From: CBDBFG01 sp965204765
GTDB taxonomy: Bacteria > Pseudomonadota > Alphaproteobacteria > Caedimonadales > UBA9215
Length of the DNA stretch: 64,000 bases
Assembly: GCA_965204765.1 (NCBI GenBank)
Contig: CBDBFG010000004.1
Coordinates: 186,001 to 250,000, forward strand
Direction of reading: 5' to 3'
Positions within the stretch are counted from its first letter, which is position 1; each line of letters starts with the position of its first letter. The notes beneath the pieces were generated by a model. It was given only the letters and a program-made list of their open reading frames with translations. It had not been told where the DNA came from and searched no databases. A program made the position numbers and the translations under genes. This document shows positions 54,204 to 63,248 of this stretch, in pieces.

Positions 54204-56110
54204 TTTTTAACTACGCTTCTTTTTGTTTTTTTCTTTGTGGTAGTATTAACCGATATGGAACCTGATCTAGTAGTTATTTCTCCTTGGGTATTATTGTCTT
54301 TCTCTAGCTTTTTACCTTTCATGAGTAAGTCTATTTCTTGCCCTGTAAGTGTTTCATGTTCCAATAAATTATTGGCTATGTCGTGTAATTTTTTAATATG
54401 CTTATTCAGCACCTTTTTTGCATAATCATATGCCTCATCAACCAGAGTCCTTATCTCTTGATTAATATCATCTGTCGTCTTGTCCGACATTTGACCATTC
54501 TTTGCTGATCCTTGGCCATGATATGTATCATTTTGATCGGCATCATAAGACAAGGGGCCCATTTTGTCACTCATACCCCACTGTGTAACCATCTTATGTG
54601 CAATATTTGTGGCATAACTAATATCAGATTGTGCCCCAGTAGTGACATTATCGTAACCAAATATTATTTCTTCGGCCACTCTACCACCCATCGCTACAGC
54701 GAGGTCGGCCTTTAACTGAGCACGATTAGATGAAAGTTTATCATTTTCTGGTAATCGCATGACCATTCCTAATGCTCTTCCCCTTGGTATAATGGTTGCT
54801 TTATGGATAGGGTCAGAAGCCTTTGAGAAGTATCCAACAAGAGCATGTCCTCCCTCATGATATGCTGTAAGCTTTTTTTCTTCTTCGCTCATAACCATAG
54901 ATTTGCGTTCTGGTCCCATCATAATTTTATCCTTGGCATATTCAAAGTCGTCCATGGTCACTATGCGTTTATTTTGGCGTGCGGCAACTAATGCTGCTTC
55001 GTTAACAAGATTAGCTAAATCAGCACCAGAAAATCCAGGAGTACCTCTTGCTATTACCTTGCTGCATACATCATTACCACACGGGACTTTCTTCATATGT
55101 ACGTCTAAAATAGCTTGTCTTCCCTTAATATCTGGTAATGGCACCACCACCTGTCTATCAAATCTTCCAGGTCGCAATAGTGCAGGATCTAGTACATCAG
55201 GACGGTTAGTTGCAGCAATCAAAATCACTCCTTCGTTAGCATCAAAACCATCCATTTCAACAAGTAATTGGTTTAAGGTTTGTTCTCTTTCGTCGTTACC
55301 CCCACCAAGGCCAACACCTCTGTGTCTTCCCACCGCGTCTATCTCATCAATAAATACTATGCATGGAGCATTTTTCTTACCCTGTTCGAACAAATCTCGT
55401 ACTCTGCTTGCTCCTACACCTACAAACATTTCTACAAAATCAGAACCAGAAATGGAAAAAAATGGTACATTTGCTTCACCAGCAATTGCTCTTGCTAACA
55501 GAGTTTTACCTGTACCAGGGCTTCCCACTAATAATACTCCTTTAGGAATTTTACCGCCCAACTTTTGAAATTTTCTTGGATCTTTTAGATAGTCGACAAT
55601 TTCTTCTACTTCCTGTTTTGCTTCATCTACTCCAGCTACGTCTTTAAAAGTAACCTTTCCTTGTTTTTCCGTCAGTAGTTTGGCACGTGATTTGCCAAAT
55701 CCCATGGTTTTGTTCCCTCCTGATTGCATTTGTGAAAGAAAGAATACCCATACACCAATCAATAGCAACATCGGAAACCAGCTAATTAATAACGATACAA
55801 AGGAAAAACTACCTTCTTCACTAGGTGCAGACCTTACATTGACATTGTGTTGTAGTAAGCGATCAATTAAATTGGGGTCACTAGGTAAATCTACACTAAA
55901 TTTTTTACCATCAGAAAATGAACCTACTAGTTGTTTACCATTAATAATAACTGAGGACACTTGGTTAGATTCAACTGATTTTACAAAATCAGAATATCCA
56001 AGCGCTTTGCCATCAGCGATATCCGTATTAGTTTGCAACATTTTATACAATGCTAATAAGAATAAACTTATGATAACCCATAAAATTATATTGCGATTCT
56101 TACTATTCAC
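54200..56110 (-). CDS. ftsH: ATP-dependent zinc metalloprotease FtsH
   Basis: Membrane AAA protease. Two helices (about 8-24, 105-127) flank a periplasmic domain; Walker A GSPGTGKT, Walker B FIDEIDAVG, SRH region NRPDVLDPALLRPGRFDR. The zinc motif is HEGGH instead of the usual HEAGH, keeping HExxH. The 636 aa are complete. Part of the nfn-like-cpoB-tilS-ftsH-glmM unit. Confidence 0.97.
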   Translation of the reverse strand: MNSKNRNIILWVIISLFLLALYKMLQTNTDIADGKALGYSDFVKSVESNQVSSVIINGKQLVGSFSDGKKFSVDLPSDPNLIDRLLQHNVNVRSAPSEEGSFSFVSLLISWFPMLLLIGVWVFFLSQMQSGGNKTMGFGKSRAKLLTEKQGKVTFKDVAGVDEAKQEVEEIVDYLKDPRKFQKLGGKIPKGVLLVGSPGTGKTLLARAIAGEANVPFFSISGSDFVEMFVGVGASRVRDLFEQGKKNAPCIVFIDEIDAVGRHRGVGLGGGNDEREQTLNQLLVEMDGFDANEGVILIAATNRPDVLDPALLRPGRFDRQVVVPLPDIKGRQAILDVHMKKVPCGNDVCSKVIARGTPGFSGADLANLVNEAALVAARQNKRIVTMDDFEYAKDKIMMGPERKSMVMSEEEKKLTAYHEGGHALVGYFSKASDPIHKATIIPRGRALGMVMRLPENDKLSSNRAQLKADLAVAMGGRVAEEIIFGYDNVTTGAQSDISYATNIAHKMVTQWGMSDKMGPLSYDADQNDTYHGQGSAKNGQMSDKTTDDINQEIRTLVDEAYDYAKKVLNKHIKKLHDIANNLLEHETLTGQEIDLLMKGKKLEKDNNTQGEITTRSGSISVNTTTKKKTKRSVVKK

Positions 56111-56153
56111 TATTTAAACCCTTAAAGATAATTCACCTATATAATCAGTGATG

Positions 56154-57458
56154 TTAAGAAAAAAATAAAGTATGAAATGGAAAATTATGCGAAAAAAAGT
56201 ACATTTCTTTATTATTTATACCTTTTTTTTGTATTAGTTGATGATAAACTATATTTTCTTCTAATTTTATCTTATCTTTCACCCAAAGTGCAGGAGTGGA
56301 CCAAAGCGCTGGTTTATATGTACGAGTATTTTTTAGTTGCGGATAATGCTGTAGCATTTGTTTCCACCCATTTTCTCCTAAAGGCTTTATTAATCCAGTA
56401 TAATTAGGACAGTTACTAACGATAAACCTATTGTCCCACAATGTTTTCTCGGTCTTTGCCGATGATAGGTCAATGACATCTGTGATTCTATGATATTCCC
56501 TTATGAATAAGTATTGATCGTTTTGAGCAATAATCTGTATTCCACCGGCTGTGATGGATTTAAAATTTTTGCTTGTTATGGCCGTTATAACCTTATCTAG
56601 TGTTCTGTTCCTTATCGGGTATTTATTAGTACCTATCCCTCTGAGAATGTAGGCCATGATAGTTCGCTGAAAGAAATTTGAAAGATAAAAAAAGTTTGTT
56701 TTATCTAGAGTCATATAGCCAAAACTACTTAATTTTGCATTATCATATAAATATCGATTCACCCAATTTTCTGTATGTTGTCTTATATTGAAAAAGTATT
56801 GAAATAATTGTCGTGGAATAATTTTGTTTAGCTGTTGTTGGCGCCAAAATACTCTTTCATATACAGTGGATTGGTTGCTAGGGTCATTTACATGGTGTAT
56901 ACCAATCTTATCAATACTATTTAGTAAACATGATTTATTTAGCGATAATAATGGCCTTACTACGGTACATCTTTGTTTGCGCAGTACGGGGCGCATACAA
57001 CCTAAACCCAGAATACCACTATTTCTTCTGAGGCGAAACATAAAGGTCTCTAGTTGATCGTCAAAATGATGTCCTAAAAACAAATATCTGCAATTATTAT
57101 TAAAGCACCATTCTTCTAGCAGGTGATACCGTTTTGTTCTGGCTTTTGCTTGAATATTGTAAGTGGGTTTTGTGCCGATCCAAGGAATAATTTTATGATT
57201 GATTTTGTACTGGCTTAGTATTTGCCCTACATATGATGCTTCATCAGCAGACCCTTGACGTAGTTGATGATCAATAGTTAAGGCTGTCAATGATAAATTA
57301 TGTTTCTGAGCAAGCTGAGACAGTAACAAAGTCAATACTAAACTATCTGCACCCCCAGAAACCGCTACAGCAATTTTGTCATTATTGCTTAATTTTATTT
57401 TTGTTTGAAGGAGGAGATCTTCGAACCATTCTAGTGAAATATATTGCATATTGTGCAT
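56154..57458 (-). CDS. tilS: tRNA(Ile)-lysidine synthase
   Basis: Converts C34 of tRNA-Ile(CAU) to lysidine. PP-loop VAVSGGADSL (SGGADS at 34-39), TALTIDHQLRQGSADEA, LGHHFDDQLETFMFRL and RPLLSLNK; the 434 aa include the C-terminal TilS domains. ATG 57449 is an alternative start. Conserved position before ftsH. Confidence 0.94.
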   Translation of the reverse strand: MHNMQYISLEWFEDLLLQTKIKLSNNDKIAVAVSGGADSLVLTLLLSQLAQKHNLSLTALTIDHQLRQGSADEASYVGQILSQYKINHKIIPWIGTKPTYNIQAKARTKRYHLLEEWCFNNNCRYLFLGHHFDDQLETFMFRLRRNSGILGLGCMRPVLRKQRCTVVRPLLSLNKSCLLNSIDKIGIHHVNDPSNQSTVYERVFWRQQQLNKIIPRQLFQYFFNIRQHTENWVNRYLYDNAKLSSFGYMTLDKTNFFYLSNFFQRTIMAYILRGIGTNKYPIRNRTLDKVITAITSKNFKSITAGGIQIIAQNDQYLFIREYHRITDVIDLSSAKTEKTLWDNRFIVSNCPNYTGLIKPLGENGWKQMLQHYPQLKNTRTYKPALWSTPALWVKDKIKLEENIVYHQLIQKKGINNKEMYFFSHNFPFHTLFFS

Positions 57459-57460
57459 AA

Positions 57461-58051
57461 TTAGTCATCACTATGATTTTCTATAAACCATCGTAGTGAT
57501 TTTGATAATATTTTATGATTCATTGCAAGTAATTTTTTTGTTGCTTTCGCTTCTTCTTTCTTACCTAATTTATCTAAGCAAAAGGCCATTTTGGCTAACA
57601 TTTCTGGTATTTTGTCTTTATCTTCCTGGGGTGCAACATTACCAAGCTTTGGTACATTTTTTACCATTTTATACGCTTTACCATAAAGCAAAGAAGCATC
57701 TAGGTATAATCGCTCGCTTAATAGTTTTTCTGCCTGCCAAAACATCGCCAGTGCTACATAATAATTAGGAGCAAAATTGTTAACAATTTTATCGAATATT
57801 TCATAAGCCCATTTAAAATTTTGTTGGGATAAATAAAAACGAGCCTTGTGGTATAGTTCTTTTATATCCTGTAGCTTTTCTTTGTTTTGTTGTATGGTTG
57901 TTTTGCCCTGAGAGTGTTCCTGTAATTTGTGCAATTGTTGATTTAAAGCCATTATTTTTGCATTTACTTCCTCATCGCTATACTCGTGACAATAGGCATG
58001 ACCTATCATCATTAATAAAGACAAAATAGCGTAATTTGTTATAGTGTTCAT
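57461..58051 (-). CDS. cpoB: CpoB/YbgF-like periplasmic TPR protein
   Basis: The 196-aa product has a signal peptide (about 1-21) and a short coiled-coil start (EVNAKIMALNQQLHKLQEH), then TPR-like repeats (ARFYLSQQNFKWAYEIFDKI, AMFWQAEKLLSERLYLDASLLYGKAY, EMLAKMAFCLDKLGKKEEA). This matches the Tol-Pal-linked YbgF/CpoB architecture, though shorter. Its usual alphaproteobacterial place before tilS-ftsH is the main support. The upstream neighbour here is not pal. Confidence 0.75.
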   Translation of the reverse strand: MNTITNYAILSLLMMIGHAYCHEYSDEEVNAKIMALNQQLHKLQEHSQGKTTIQQNKEKLQDIKELYHKARFYLSQQNFKWAYEIFDKIVNNFAPNYYVALAMFWQAEKLLSERLYLDASLLYGKAYKMVKNVPKLGNVAPQEDKDKIPEMLAKMAFCLDKLGKKEEAKATKKLLAMNHKILSKSLRWFIENHSDD

Positions 58052-61000
58052 GTATTACCCATAGCAGTTTCGACAAAATTACCGGTTAATTTTTCTTGTA
58101 AAGAGTTCTGTTTTAATCTAACAGAAAGATGATCAAAATCTACGGTTTTCATACATTGATCTTGGTTTACACACGAGTACACAAAATATTCGACGTTATT
58201 TTCAGGATCAACATGTTTTTGTAAACATTGTGCACAAATACCTTTCATCATACAATTCATAGGGGAATTAATGCTAGCAACAAATTTTGCTTTTGGCTTT
58301 AATTTCTCCTTCATAGAGTGGGTTAAGGTATGTTTGACTGCAGCCATCATTTTATCAGATCCTATAGTTATAAAACGATCAATATCTGTAATATTACAGC
58401 TAAAATTAAAAATATTGCTAGCAAAAGCATCAATGCCATCTATCACATTGCCTTGTATACTATAATCTTTATCTGAAGTTGGCTTTAATTGTTCTATCGA
58501 CCAAATTACATGATCAGCATATTTGCTAATTTTATCACGATGGAAAATATCTCTTTCGCTTTTATATCCCGCTATATAAATAATTTTTGATCCTACTTTC
58601 TTGAATGCTTGTGCAATAGAAAATAAAACTGCATTACCTAAACCACCACCGATTAAGCAAACTGTTTCTTTCGGTCGGATAATGGTCGGGCTACCTGTTG
58701 GTCCCATCAATGACACCTTTTGTCCTGGTTCGAGGTAACAACATAATTTAGAAGATGCCCCGACATCTAAGATGATAAGAGCAATTAGATTTTTTTTCTT
58801 ATTAATCCATGCTCCCGTCAGGGCAATATTTTTTATATCAAATCCTTTGATAGGAGAAAAATTCTGTAGTTTATAAAACATTCCTGGTTTAAAATTTTTT
58901 ACCGCAAAAGGAGACTCAATGATGATTTCTATTACATTATGGGTCAATCTATTGATCATTTTAACGGTTGATTGCAAGCAATTATCAATGGTTTGAAAAT
59001 AATTTGTATTATTCGTGCTATGTTGTGAATTTAAATAGTTAGAAACTTCTTTATAACCCCTTTTTACACTGGCCATAGCTTTGACTACACTGCCGTAAAA
59101 CTCTGGATGGCAATCGCCCCACGTACTAATAGAATATTGATTATTTTTTGTGTGCACCATATTATTTGATTTTAATTTAAAGAAATCATTTTCTAGTGCA
59201 AATATGTCTGAATATTCGTTGGCCAGTGAGGTGTTAGGTTTAGTGCCTGTGGCTATCATTACGGTATTAGCTTTAATGGTACTATTACAACCATGTATTT
59301 CTACCTTCATGACGGATACATGCTTGTCCTCATTGATGTCAAATTCTAGCGGTGTAGCATTAGCGATAAATTTTATTCCTTCTTGCAGGGCTTTGGTTAA
59401 TTCTTCATGGTTAGTTTTATAGGCAGGAGATTGTTGTAATGATTTTCTATACACTATGCTTACCCCTCCCCATTCATTGAGGTATTGTAAATGGTTGGGA
59501 GTAATATTTTTAAGCTGTGCTTGCTTTGTTTCTGTACGAAGAATTTTAGCATGATTTATCCATTGATCCGCTTTTTTACATTCGGATTTGGTCCATGATG
59601 ATCGTATTTCCTGTGTTGTTTTCGTTTTACAAAGTTTTTCGTACATTGTAAGGAATTTTTCGACTTGTATAGGATAATAGGCTAGACACTCTGTTGCGGT
59701 ATCTATCGCGGTTAATCCTCCACCGATCACTACCACAGGTAGCTCTATTTCTAAATTAGCAATGCTGCTGTCTTTACTAGCACCCATTAATTGTAACGAC
59801 ATTAAAAAATCAGAGGCTAAACGTACCCCTTTTGCTAAATTGTTTGTGATATTGGGTAAATAAGGCTTACCCGCACCTACACATAATGCAAGGTGGTTAA
59901 TTTGCAGTTCGTTAAAAGCTTGCTCTATGGTGACATTTCCGCCTAATCTAATTCCGCCAAATAATTTAAAATTCGTTTGGCGTTGTAGTATCAATCTAAT
60001 CACGGTAAGAAAATTTTTATCCCATCTAGCTGTAATACCATATTCAGCCACTCCACCAAAGCCGTTGCTTTCTCTTGTTGAGATGTCTTGCCAAATATTG
60101 TTAATATTTTTTATTGGCTTGGTTAATAAATCGTTGGCGATAGGTAAAATACGTAACCCGTCTATTCCTACGACTGTATGACCTTCCTGTAATAGATAGT
60201 GTGCTAAAGTAAACCCTGCTGGTCCCATACCAACAATCATTGCTTTTTTGTTACTAGAGGGTCTGGGAGAAATATCTGCTAACCTTAAAGGATTCCATTT
60301 AACCAATAGGCTATAAATTTCAACCCCCCAATCCATTTGTAATACACTTTTCAGAATTTGAGTTTCAACGCCCGGAATGTCAACAGGATCTTGTTGTTGG
60401 AAAATACATGCTGCTGTGCAATCGTTACAAATTCTATGGCCAGTGGCGGCAACTAGCGGATTATCGATAGTAATAATTGCAAGTGCTGCTATATCCATAC
60501 CCATAGTTTTCATCAAATTCATTTCTGATATTTTTTGTTCCAAAGGACAGCCAGATAATACTTTGCCAGTGGCATGGGTAACAAAATTATCAGTTTGCTT
60601 GGCTAATAATCCACTAGAGCATGAATCTTTAGAGCGCCCATGGCAAATCAAACAGTATTTTGCTTGAGCAAAAGATTGTTTAGCGCTTAATCCTTGATCG
60701 GTCAAAGCAAAACCTATTCTGTTTGTAGCATAGGCACTTTTAACGGTCGTGATATTGTTGTGCGTATTGATATTTCGTACTAAATTATCAGCATCAATTT
60801 TTAATGGTAAGTTAAAAAGAGCAGAAGACTTGTGATATACTTGTCCTGCTTCAGAAAATATAGAGGAAATAGCAAATTGTGTTGCACTAGCGATCTCTGT
60901 TTTATAGTTTTCCTTGTTGTCTAACCAATACATTACTTTATTGGCGTACAGATGATCGGTATATTGAGCAGATAAATATTGTTCTATTTCGTATTTTGTG

Positions 61001-61356
61001 GCACTAAATTCTTTGTACATCACCTTGTCATTACGATATTTGTTATATATTTGGCGGATGATAAAATTTCTTTTACATGCGTAGATTATCTCATAATCTA
61101 GCTGCATCTTTTGATTGTTTGTGACCTCTAGGGTTATACTAAATAGTTCAGCGATAAATTGTTCGATATAGGGTGCAACTGCGGTGATGACTTTGCTGTT
61201 GTAATCAGGTTGTGCTCTATAAGCCACAAGTGACTTATGTACATTGTGATTCTTTACCAATAAAAAGTTTAGAAATTTATCGTCTAAGTTAGCAAGCCCC
61301 TTGACACTATAAAGATCTTGAAAATTGATACCAAATTGCAAGTGAATTTTATTCAT
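58048..61356 (-). CDS. Fused NfnB/GltD-like and NfnA/PyrK-like flavin oxidoreductase
   Basis: The 1102-aa product joins two electron-transfer modules. About 1-220 is not recognised. CLICHGRSKDSC and GHRICNDCTAACIFQQQ look like the Fe-S Cys clusters of the GltD/DPYD N-terminal domain. MIVGMGPAGFTLAHYLLQEGH is FAD site and VVVIGGGLTAIDTATE the NAD(P) site. The C-terminal part (about 815-1085) is an FNR-type FAD/NAD domain (LMGPTGSP, CLIGGGLGNAVLF) with the 2Fe-2S Cys set CMMKGICAQC and C-x4-C further on. It resembles the transhydrogenase Nfn, fused. Start lies 48 bases from the divergent pgk start. ATGA overlap to cpoB. Confidence 0.8.
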   Translation of the reverse strand: MNKIHLQFGINFQDLYSVKGLANLDDKFLNFLLVKNHNVHKSLVAYRAQPDYNSKVITAVAPYIEQFIAELFSITLEVTNNQKMQLDYEIIYACKRNFIIRQIYNKYRNDKVMYKEFSATKYEIEQYLSAQYTDHLYANKVMYWLDNKENYKTEIASATQFAISSIFSEAGQVYHKSSALFNLPLKIDADNLVRNINTHNNITTVKSAYATNRIGFALTDQGLSAKQSFAQAKYCLICHGRSKDSCSSGLLAKQTDNFVTHATGKVLSGCPLEQKISEMNLMKTMGMDIAALAIITIDNPLVAATGHRICNDCTAACIFQQQDPVDIPGVETQILKSVLQMDWGVEIYSLLVKWNPLRLADISPRPSSNKKAMIVGMGPAGFTLAHYLLQEGHTVVGIDGLRILPIANDLLTKPIKNINNIWQDISTRESNGFGGVAEYGITARWDKNFLTVIRLILQRQTNFKLFGGIRLGGNVTIEQAFNELQINHLALCVGAGKPYLPNITNNLAKGVRLASDFLMSLQLMGASKDSSIANLEIELPVVVIGGGLTAIDTATECLAYYPIQVEKFLTMYEKLCKTKTTQEIRSSWTKSECKKADQWINHAKILRTETKQAQLKNITPNHLQYLNEWGGVSIVYRKSLQQSPAYKTNHEELTKALQEGIKFIANATPLEFDINEDKHVSVMKVEIHGCNSTIKANTVMIATGTKPNTSLANEYSDIFALENDFFKLKSNNMVHTKNNQYSISTWGDCHPEFYGSVVKAMASVKRGYKEVSNYLNSQHSTNNTNYFQTIDNCLQSTVKMINRLTHNVIEIIIESPFAVKNFKPGMFYKLQNFSPIKGFDIKNIALTGAWINKKKNLIALIILDVGASSKLCCYLEPGQKVSLMGPTGSPTIIRPKETVCLIGGGLGNAVLFSIAQAFKKVGSKIIYIAGYKSERDIFHRDKISKYADHVIWSIEQLKPTSDKDYSIQGNVIDGIDAFASNIFNFSCNITDIDRFITIGSDKMMAAVKHTLTHSMKEKLKPKAKFVASINSPMNCMMKGICAQCLQKHVDPENNVEYFVYSCVNQDQCMKTVDFDHLSVRLKQNSLQEKLTGNFVETAMGNT

Positions 61357-61404
61357 ATTATAAATATGTTATACCTATATTTTCATAATGTATTGGTCGG
61401 GGCA

Positions 61405-62562
61405 ATGACAAGCATAAAATCTATAAGAACGATAAAAAACTTAAAAAATAAAATAGTGTTGTTGCGTGCGGACCTAAATGTTCCAATTTATAATGGGAAA
61501 ATACTGGATTGCACTAGAATACACGCTATAAAAAAGACTGTACAGTATTTACAGCAACATGGTGCGGTTATATTGATAATGTCGCATTTGGGGCGGCCAA
61601 AAGATAAAAATGATCAATCGCTAAGTCTACAGCAATTGGTACAACCATTATCTGAAATTATTGCTACCAAGGTACGATTTTGTAATGATCTAACAGGCTT
61701 TGATCGCAGGCAATCACAGCCACAGGAGGTAATCTTATTAGAAAACCTCCGCTATCATCAGGAAGAAGAAAGCAACGATAGCAACTTTGCACAATTTTTA
61801 TCAAGTGTTGCGGATATTTATGTGAATGATGCTTTTGCAGTTTCTCATCGACAACATGCATCCGTTGCCGCTATTACAAAATTTTTACCATCTTATGCTG
61901 GGCTGTTATTAGAGACAGAGATTGCCAATTTATCAAATATTTTAAATGATAGTAAGGTAACAGCAATTATTGGTGGGGGAAAAGTATCCACTAAACTTGC
62001 CTTAATGCAGCATTTATTACCTAGAATTAATAAGCTAATAGTAGGTGGTGGAATCGCTAATACATTTTTAAAAGCCCAAGGATTTACGATTGGTCAATCC
62101 TTATTTGAACCCTCTATGATAGAGGTGGCACAAGCAATCATTAAAAAACATGATAATCTTATTAAGCCAATTGATGTAATCACTAAAGATGGTCTCACAA
62201 AAGATATAGGTGACTTGCAGAGTAGTGATGTGATACTGGATATAGGGCCAAAAACTATAGGTGATTTCAGCAGAATAATTGATCATTCAAGTACTGTCAT
62301 ATGGAATGGCCCACTTGGTTTGATAGAACAATCTCCTTTTGATCAAGGCAGTGTGAATTTGGCCCAACATATTGCAATGCTAACAGTGCAAAAATCAGTA
62401 AAAAGTATTGCCGGTGGTGGAGAGACTCTTATAGTCATTAATAAGGCAAAGGTTCATGACAAATTTACCTATTTATCTACGGGAGGCGGAGCATTTATCG
62501 CGTTTATACAGAACCCTAATTTGCCGGGGATCGTACCATTATTGGATACAGACAAAGTATAA
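61405..62562 (+). CDS. pgk: Phosphoglycerate kinase
   Basis: 1,3-bisphosphoglycerate + ADP to 3-phosphoglycerate + ATP. LLRADLNVP, SHLGRPKD, VNDAFAVSHRQHASV, IIGGGKVSTKL, VWNGPLG and a GGGETL-type nucleotide loop. The 385 aa from ATG 61405 start in the family position (MTSIKSIRTIKNLKNK); earlier starts at 61318 or 61366 add unmatched residues. Divergent from the Nfn-like gene with a short shared promoter region. Confidence 0.96.
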   Translation: MTSIKSIRTIKNLKNKIVLLRADLNVPIYNGKILDCTRIHAIKKTVQYLQQHGAVILIMSHLGRPKDKNDQSLSLQQLVQPLSEIIATKVRFCNDLTGFDRRQSQPQEVILLENLRYHQEEESNDSNFAQFLSSVADIYVNDAFAVSHRQHASVAAITKFLPSYAGLLLETEIANLSNILNDSKVTAIIGGGKVSTKLALMQHLLPRINKLIVGGGIANTFLKAQGFTIGQSLFEPSMIEVAQAIIKKHDNLIKPIDVITKDGLTKDIGDLQSSDVILDIGPKTIGDFSRIIDHSSTVIWNGPLGLIEQSPFDQGSVNLAQHIAMLTVQKSVKSIAGGGETLIVINKAKVHDKFTYLSTGGGAFIAFIQNPNLPGIVPLLDTDKV

Positions 62563-62633
62563 TAGAGATAATATATAACCCGGTAAAATAAGTTGATAAA
62601 ACAGCACAATATACATTTACAAAGGAAATACTA

Positions 62634-63086
62634 GTGAACAATATACACAATATTGCTAGGGCCGTGATAACATCACAAGATCATATACTGTTATGTAAAA
62701 CTTTAGATTTAGCTAAACAGTTTTATTATCTACCTGGAGGGCATATCACACACCGAGAGACTGCTGTTGCTGCTTTATTAAGGGAAATTGAAGAAGAAAT
62801 AGGGGTAAAAGGTCAGGTTGAACGGTTTCTAGGTTGCGTGGAAAATATTTTTAATCCTGAACAACAATCTATATGCCACAATCATGAATATAATTTCATT
62901 TTTGCAATGCATGTACCGCATATAAATAAAGATATTACACTACAATCTCTAGAACAACATATTGGTCTGGAATGGATACCTTTGAATACTGTAAATTCTA
63001 TAGATATAAAACCTCGTGGAATACAACAGTTAATCCCTCAATGGATAGCAAACAAAAATAAAATAGAGCTATATAGTTTGTCCTAA
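62634..63086 (+). CDS. NUDIX hydrolase
   Basis: Hydrolyses a nucleoside diphosphate derivative; substrate unknown. The Nudix box, residues 36-58, follows G-x5-E-x7-REUxEExGU exactly (G36, E42, R50, E51, E54, E55, G57). The start is GTG 62634 with AAAGGA eight bases upstream; 150 aa. Confidence 0.9.
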   Translation: MNNIHNIARAVITSQDHILLCKTLDLAKQFYYLPGGHITHRETAVAALLREIEEEIGVKGQVERFLGCVENIFNPEQQSICHNHEYNFIFAMHVPHINKDITLQSLEQHIGLEWIPLNTVNSIDIKPRGIQQLIPQWIANKNKIELYSLS

Positions 63087-63248
63087 AAATCTTTTAACCC
63101 TTCAGATTTAATACACTACTGTTTATTTTATGGCTATAATCAATGTTATGGGATTTCGACAAGAGAAATTTTTGCGATACATGGAGTTTGGGGGTGACAG
63201 AGAGTTTATACTACTAGTTATTAATATGTTTAAAAATAGACAGCGATA

